Shown one piece after another: positions 44,041 to 48,884 of a stretch of DNA of 48,884 nt. The DNA is from Sebaldella sp. S0638 (GTDB taxonomy: Bacteria; Fusobacteriota; Fusobacteriia; Fusobacteriales; Leptotrichiaceae). The position numbers and the translations under genes are program-made. The stretch lies in contig NZ_JAMZGM010000022.1 in assembly GCF_024158605.1 (NCBI RefSeq), forward strand, positions 1-48,884. Direction: 5' to 3'. The stretch's first letter is position 1. Each line of letters begins with the position of its first letter. The notes below the pieces were generated by a model. The model had not been told where the DNA came from. It saw only the letters and a list, made by a program, of their open reading frames with translations, and made no database searches.

Positions 44041-45417
44041 ATGAATAAAAAGAATTTATGGCCAAGCTATACAGAAAAAGAGAAAAAAGAAATAGAGCAG
44101 CTTGGAGCGGAATATAAAGAATTTTTGAATAACGGAAAAACAGAAAGAGAAGTAGTAGAAATAACTATGGATATTCTTTTGAAAAACGGATTTAAAAATA
44201 TAGAGAAGGCAAAGTCTCTGAAAGCCGGGGATAAAGTATTTTATAACAACAGAAATAAGAATATTCTTATGAGTATAATAGGAAAAGAAGATATAAAAAA
44301 AGGAATAAATATGGTGGTTTCTCATGTAGATTCCCCAAGACTGGATCTTAAAATGAATCCTCTTTTGGAAGATGAGGAATTTTTAATGCTGAATACTCAT
44401 TACTACGGTGGAATAAAAAAATACCAGTGGGTAGCTACACCTCTTGCAGTTCACGGGGTAGTATTTTTGAAAAGCGGTAAAAAAGTGAGTTTTGCTATAG
44501 GAGAAAAAGAGGAAGATCCTGTATTCTGCATACCTGATATACTTCCCCATTTATCAAGAAATGTTCAGGATGACAGAAAGACAAGAGAAGTAATAAAAGG
44601 AGAAGAACTAAAAGTATTATTCGGTTCTGTACCTGTAAAAGACGAAGATGCAAAAGAAAAAATAAAAGCCAATATACTGGAACATTTGAAAAAAGAATAC
44701 GGGATAGAGGAAGATGACTTTTTCTCGGCAGAAATAGAAATAGTTCCAGCATTAAAAGCAAGAGATATAGGATTGGACAGAGGAATGATAGGGGCTTATG
44801 GTCAGGATGACAGAATTTGTGCCTATACATCGCTAAAAGCTCTTTTGGATATAAAGAAACCTGAAAAGACAGTATTATGCTACTTTGCAGATAAGGAAGA
44901 AGTAGGAAGCGACGGAAGTACAGGATTGAATTCCAGTTTAATAGAATATTTCACAGGAAAACTGCTGAAATTAGCAGGAAAAGATTATGACGATCAGATG
45001 CTGAGAGAAACATTATGGAATTCCAAAGCTATATCAGCAGATGTTACAGCCGGAGTAGATCCTGTTTTTAAATCTGTGCATGATATGAAGAATTCTGCAA
45101 AACTTTCACACGGCGTTCCTGTAGCCAAGTATACAGGACATGGCGGAAAGTACAGCTCAAATGATGCTGATGCAGAGTATATGTTTGAAATAAGAGAGAT
45201 ATTTGATAAAAATAAAGTAGCTTATCAGGTAGGAGGATTCGGAAAAGTAGATGAAGGTGGAGGCGGAACAGTAGCAAAATTCCTGGCTTATTTTGGAATA
45301 AGAACTGTTGATATAGGACCGGCATTATTATCAATGCATTCATTATTTGAAGTTTCATCCAAAGCAGATATTTATGAGGCTTATAAAGCTTATAAAGCCT
45401 TTTATTCTATAAAATAA
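44041..45417 (+). CDS. M18-family metalloaminopeptidase
   Basis: 458 residues, cytosolic. Dinuclear zinc exopeptidase motifs in order: VVSHVDSPRLDLK (His/Asp ligands), YGQDDRICAYTSLKAL, DKEEVGSDGS (catalytic and ligand glutamates), and the C-terminal TVDIGPALLSMHS with the last His. This is the aspartyl-aminopeptidase/aminopeptidase I family, which removes N-terminal residues from peptides, often acidic or hydrophobic. The ribosome site is CGGAGG. It lies 119 bp after pgi and 12 bp before the amylase gene. Confidence 0.93.
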   Translation: MNKKNLWPSYTEKEKKEIEQLGAEYKEFLNNGKTEREVVEITMDILLKNGFKNIEKAKSLKAGDKVFYNNRNKNILMSIIGKEDIKKGINMVVSHVDSPRLDLKMNPLLEDEEFLMLNTHYYGGIKKYQWVATPLAVHGVVFLKSGKKVSFAIGEKEEDPVFCIPDILPHLSRNVQDDRKTREVIKGEELKVLFGSVPVKDEDAKEKIKANILEHLKKEYGIEEDDFFSAEIEIVPALKARDIGLDRGMIGAYGQDDRICAYTSLKALLDIKKPEKTVLCYFADKEEVGSDGSTGLNSSLIEYFTGKLLKLAGKDYDDQMLRETLWNSKAISADVTAGVDPVFKSVHDMKNSAKLSHGVPVAKYTGHGGKYSSNDADAEYMFEIREIFDKNKVAYQVGGFGKVDEGGGGTVAKFLAYFGIRTVDIGPALLSMHSLFEVSSKADIYEAYKAYKAFYSIK

Positions 45418-45429
45418 AGAAGTGATGGC

Positions 45430-48400
45430 ATGACTTATAAATTAAGAATATATAAAAATGAAAGTTTATACAGGGAAGTGACTCTTACACAGCTGAGGGA
45501 TGCTACATATACATATAAGTGGGAAAAAGCAGAGAGCGGGAGTTATTCATTCGAAGTAGCAGATGAAAGTAATGTTACATATGCAGTAACATATAATCAC
45601 ACTACTCCTTTTGCCCATACATTTGATACGTATCTGGATAAAGATGCAAAACCAAAGCCTATAACAGGTTTTCAGAATAATATAGACATACTGATAAAAT
45701 ATAATTCAAGGGAAAATACTTTTTCCCTTGTAAAAACCCGGTTTAAAAGACTTATTATTGATATAAAAGACTATGGATATGAAAAGATAAGTAAACTTGA
45801 GATAACAGGGACATTTAATAACTGGGAAATAGAAGAGATACCACTGAAAAAAATAGGCAGCAGTAAATATGAGATAGTTCTTGCAGTAAAAGAAGGAAAT
45901 TATGAATATAAGCTGATTTTTGATGAAAAATGGGTTCCCGAAAAAGAAAATCTTACATTGATAGTAGGAGAAAGCGGGGCTTTATTTCCAAAAGGAGAGC
46001 TGGGAACAGGCCGGCTTTCTTATGATGCAATAGACAAAAACCAGACTGAAAAGGCAATAAAACATGATTTCAGGAAACTGAACTATCTTAATAAAATATC
46101 TGAAAATGAAGTGGAGTTTACTATAAGGACTCAGCTTTTGGATGTAGAGAGAGCTTATATAAGTATTGACCTTGATGAAAAAGATATTTATGAAAAAATA
46201 TACGAACTGGAAAGACACAGTGATTTCACACATAATTTTGATTATTTTAAAAGAAGTATTTTATTTGATGAGGAAGTAAAAGAGTTTTCATATGTATTTA
46301 TACTTGAAGACGGAAATACAAAATATTACTTTGACGGAAAGCTGTCAAATAAAAAGGGACGAAAAATAAAGATAAATTTTGAGAAAGACAAAATAGAAGT
46401 CTTTTATGTGCCGAACTGGGCTAAAGAAGCAATTTGGTATAATATATTCCCTGACAGATTTTATAATCATAATTACTATAATAATCCCGTATTCAATGAA
46501 TTCGGTCCGGAAAACTTCGAGATAAACAAGCTTCATGAAAGTAATTTTGAAGAGATATATAAATGGAATACAGAAGAAGAAACTTTTGGAAAATTTGATA
46601 CGAATAAATGGACAAGCGATTTTTCGGAGAAAACCGACTGGGAGATAAAAGGTGAAAGTGTAAAACAGAATTCACTAAAATATGCAAGAATGTACGGCGG
46701 AGATTTACAGGGAATAAAAGAAAAGATTCCTTATATGAAAGAATTGGGAATAAATGCCGTATGGCTTAATCCTGTATTTTATTCATATCAGAACCATAAA
46801 TACGGCACAAATGACTTCAGGCATATATCACCTGATCTGGGTACGATAAGAACAAGCGGAAACAGATATAATATAGAAATAGATGATAATAACCCTTACG
46901 GGGATAAAAGTTATGTGGATATTCTAAAAAAGAGTTCTAAAAATAACAGTGAACTGAAACTTCTGGAATTAAAATTAAGCGGGGAAAATAAAGGGAAAAA
47001 TGGTTATGGAGAGACAGAAGACCCTTCTACATGGATTTGGACAGAATCAGATCTGATAATGGTAGACTTAATAAAAGAACTGCACAGAAATGGAATAAGA
47101 GTTATCTTTGACGGGGTTTTTAACCATAGCAGCAACAGACACTGGAGCTTTAATCAGGTTCTTATGGAAGGTGAAGAGTCAAAATATAAAAGCTGGTATA
47201 AATTCAGTGATTTTTCAAAATATATAAAGATAGAAGACGGAATGAGCGAAGAAGAAGCTTATAAAATATTAAACCAAAACAGGGATAATATAAAATATTC
47301 AGGCTGGGCAGGCTTTGATTCACTTCCGGAATTCAACAGTTACAATCTGGAATTTAAAAATTATATCTTCAATATTACTAAAAAATGGCTTTTGGGACCT
47401 GATGCAAAAGTTTCCAAAAACTGGTATGAAGATGACGGGATAGACGGATTCAGGCTGGATGTGCCAAACTGTCTTGAAAATCAGGTTTTCTGGATAGAAT
47501 GGCGTGAAGTAGTAAAGAGTACCAAAAAGGATACATATATAACAGCAGAATTATGGGGAAATGCAAGCTATGACATAAATCAGGGAAATAAATTCGATGC
47601 GGTTATGAATTATGAGTGGCTGAAAACAGTAATAGGGTACTTTATAAATCAGGGATATGAAAAGAATAAAAGCTATAAACTAAAAGCCGGCGAATTTCTA
47701 AATGAACTCAGGGAAAAAAGAACATGGTATCCAAAACAGGCAATACAGGCATCTCAGAATTTAAACGGTTCTCATGATACCGACAGACTTTTGTCAAGAA
47801 TAGTAAATGACAGGGTAGGCAGGGATCTGGAAGAGGGAAAACAGCAGGAACAGGGATATAACGGAATAAGACCGGATCTGGCGTCTAACTATCATCCTAA
47901 TACTACAATTGACTGGAGAAGTTCCTTTATAAAGCCAAAAGATATGTTAAAGCTGATATCAGTATTTCAAATGACATATGTGGGAGCTCCGATGCTCTTT
48001 TACGGAGATGAAGTAGGAATGTGGGGAGCAACAGATCCATACTGCAGAAAGCCTATGCTTTGGGATGAGTTCACTTATGACAATGAAATGAACCCTTCGT
48101 TAAGCAATGAAAATGAGGTGTACTCACAGGAGCCGGATCAGGATCTGCTGTTCTGGTATAAGAAGGTAATAAAAATAAGAAAAGAAAATCCTGTTCTGGT
48201 ATATGGGAAGTTCAAGGAATTATACTGGGATGATGCCAAAGATATAGTAGTATATATGCGGTTTAATGCAAACAGCGTAATAATAACAGTATTAAATAAT
48301 TCATTTAATGATTACGAAGATATAGAAATAGCCACAGAGGAACCGGAAGAAAGATACATAGATCTTCTTACGGGGAAAAGCATATATAGCAAAAAAGACG

Positions 48401-48468
48401 GTAAAATAGTACTGGGAATAAGGGCAAAACAAGGGATGATCCTGAAAAAATGGAAAAAGAATATATAG
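45430..48468 (+). CDS. Large GH13 alpha-amylase-family glycoside hydrolase
   Basis: 1012 residues, no signal peptide, so intracellular. The N-terminal ~340 residues are beta-rich accessory domains; one (about 119-190: KLEITGTFNNWEIEEIPL, then GNYEYKLIFDEKWVPE) resembles a CBM48/glycogen-binding module. The catalytic barrel follows with the four conserved regions: DGVFNHSS (~562), GIDGFRLDVPN (nucleophile Asp ~677), TAELWG (acid Glu ~707) and GSHDTDR (~781-786). A long insertion around 430-545 enlarges domain B. A C-terminal beta domain ends the chain. Domain order suggests a neopullulanase/cyclomaltodextrinase-like enzyme cleaving alpha-glucans or maltodextrins, which would feed pgi. It starts 12 bp after the aminopeptidase. 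Confidence 0.92.
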   Translation: MTYKLRIYKNESLYREVTLTQLRDATYTYKWEKAESGSYSFEVADESNVTYAVTYNHTTPFAHTFDTYLDKDAKPKPITGFQNNIDILIKYNSRENTFSLVKTRFKRLIIDIKDYGYEKISKLEITGTFNNWEIEEIPLKKIGSSKYEIVLAVKEGNYEYKLIFDEKWVPEKENLTLIVGESGALFPKGELGTGRLSYDAIDKNQTEKAIKHDFRKLNYLNKISENEVEFTIRTQLLDVERAYISIDLDEKDIYEKIYELERHSDFTHNFDYFKRSILFDEEVKEFSYVFILEDGNTKYYFDGKLSNKKGRKIKINFEKDKIEVFYVPNWAKEAIWYNIFPDRFYNHNYYNNPVFNEFGPENFEINKLHESNFEEIYKWNTEEETFGKFDTNKWTSDFSEKTDWEIKGESVKQNSLKYARMYGGDLQGIKEKIPYMKELGINAVWLNPVFYSYQNHKYGTNDFRHISPDLGTIRTSGNRYNIEIDDNNPYGDKSYVDILKKSSKNNSELKLLELKLSGENKGKNGYGETEDPSTWIWTESDLIMVDLIKELHRNGIRVIFDGVFNHSSNRHWSFNQVLMEGEESKYKSWYKFSDFSKYIKIEDGMSEEEAYKILNQNRDNIKYSGWAGFDSLPEFNSYNLEFKNYIFNITKKWLLGPDAKVSKNWYEDDGIDGFRLDVPNCLENQVFWIEWREVVKSTKKDTYITAELWGNASYDINQGNKFDAVMNYEWLKTVIGYFINQGYEKNKSYKLKAGEFLNELREKRTWYPKQAIQASQNLNGSHDTDRLLSRIVNDRVGRDLEEGKQQEQGYNGIRPDLASNYHPNTTIDWRSSFIKPKDMLKLISVFQMTYVGAPMLFYGDEVGMWGATDPYCRKPMLWDEFTYDNEMNPSLSNENEVYSQEPDQDLLFWYKKVIKIRKENPVLVYGKFKELYWDDAKDIVVYMRFNANSVIITVLNNSFNDYEDIEIATEEPEERYIDLLTGKSIYSKKDGKIVLGIRAKQGMILKKWKKNI

Positions 48469-48475
48469 TATAAGT

Positions 48476-48526
48476 AAAACAGACCTGTTAATAAAATTTC
48501 TTTTACACATGGTCTGTTTTATTTTG
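48476..48526. terminator. Terminator after the amylase gene
   Basis: AAAACAGACC (48476-48485) pairs with GGTCTGTTTT (48511-48520) around a 25-nt loop, followed by ATTTT. Confidence 0.7.
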
Positions 48527-48748
48527 CAAAATAAGCTTTTTTTTATAAATAACAGATAATTTAAATTAATTATACGATTAAAAAAATAAAGCCACACAGC
48601 GAAAAACAGAAAAAAAACGCCGAAATTTCATCAAAAAATCAAAAAAAATGAATTCTCTGAAAGCACTTAAAATAAAGGGGTTTAGAAGATAGTTGTGCTT
48701 GAAAAAGCGTATTTATAAGAAAAAAAACAAAAAAAATAAAAAAAAACC
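48527..48748. other. A/T-rich intergenic stretch without recognised gene
   Basis: About 220 bp, very A-rich on the plus strand, between the amylase terminator and the last promoter. No ORF with a ribosome site and no RNA fold was recognised. AAGCAC and GTGCTT arms about 35 nt apart occur near 48661-48700. Confidence 0.5.
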
Positions 48749-48777
48749 ATTGACAAAAAAGGAAGTATTTGATAGTA
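48749..48777 (+). promoter_or_regulatory. Strong promoter at the right edge
   Basis: TTGACA (48749-48754), 17 bp, TAGTAT (48772-48777), followed by a leader with a TTGTCG/CGACAA hairpin. The transcribed gene lies beyond the window; an rRNA operon leader is one possibility. Confidence 0.6.
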
Positions 48778-48884
48778 TATATCTTGTCGACGGAAAAAGA
48801 GCCGACAAAAAGGACAATGAAAATAGAAGAAGAAGCAAACGCCAAGAAAAAGATAAAATTAAGGTAGTGAAATAGATAAACAAA

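Noticed and set aside
48693-48875. 60-codon Lys-rich frame at the right end
   Set aside because: A strong promoter lies inside it, it has no ribosome site, and its composition follows the A-rich DNA.
1-48884. CRISPR array, insertion sequence, prophage or integrative element
   Set aside because: No regularly spaced direct repeats, transposase, integrase or flanking target duplications were seen; the window is mainly core chromosome.

Overview
This window is the chromosomal replication-origin region of an AT-rich, diderm (outer-membrane) bacterium. The likeliest source is a member of the Fusobacteriota, family Leptotrichiaceae (Sebaldella/Leptotrichia type). The grounds are strongly A/T-biased sequence, a Firmicute-like dnaA/recF/gyrB-gyrA and rpmH/rnpA/yidC/jag/mnmE gene order, true outer-membrane proteins (a FadL/OmpP1 porin and a 2275-residue autotransporter with a C-terminal barrel ending in Phe), and the N-terminal style of that autotransporter. 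The genus is inference from protein style; no database search was possible.

Left part (1-13.6 kb): the tail of a dihydrolipoamide dehydrogenase; a secreted protein made of about 23 exact 32-residue TPR-like repeats; a run of thymidylate kinase, MutL, RlmH, two small conserved proteins and lysyl-tRNA synthetase; an AbgT-type transporter with an M20 amidohydrolase; a small metallophosphoesterase; and three small secreted proteins, one of the Spy/CpxP (LTxxQ) kind.

Middle-left (13.6-25.7 kb): a giant autotransporter on the minus strand, divergent from a DeoR-family regulator; a YfcE-like phosphoesterase followed by a previously unlisted 32-residue Arg/Lys-rich small ORF; a small membrane protein; and a two-gene unit of a secreted choloylglycine hydrolase/penicillin V acylase-family enzyme plus a FadL-family porin.

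Origin block (25.7-40 kb): a minus-strand run reads away from the origin: dnaA, yaaA, recF, a DUF721/DciA-like gene with a zinc ribbon, remB, a free-standing GyrB ATPase-domain paralogue, gyrB, gyrA and a UspA-like gene. On the other side rpmH, rnpA, yidD, yidC, jag and mnmE read away on the plus strand. The ~850 bp between dnaA and rpmH holds a cluster of DnaA boxes, an A/T-rich stretch and promoters facing both ways; this is oriC. dnaN is not in its usual place after dnaA, and mnmG does not follow mnmE.

Right part (40-48.9 kb): two tandem intergenic modules, each ending in a terminator; Hsp20; tRNA-Gln with a consensus promoter; a small secreted protein; a GyrI-like protein; and a carbohydrate/peptide-use run of glucose-6-phosphate isomerase, M18 aminopeptidase and a large GH13 amylase-family enzyme. 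The window ends just downstream of a strong promoter and leader that may belong to an rRNA operon or another gene outside the window.

The most unusual items are the GyrB ATPase-domain paralogue with a lost ATP-lid loop, the duplicated intergenic terminator modules, the zinc-ribbon DciA-like protein, the Gly at the GyrA quinolone-contact position, and the small Arg-rich ORF. No CRISPR array, insertion sequence, integrase or prophage gene was seen.
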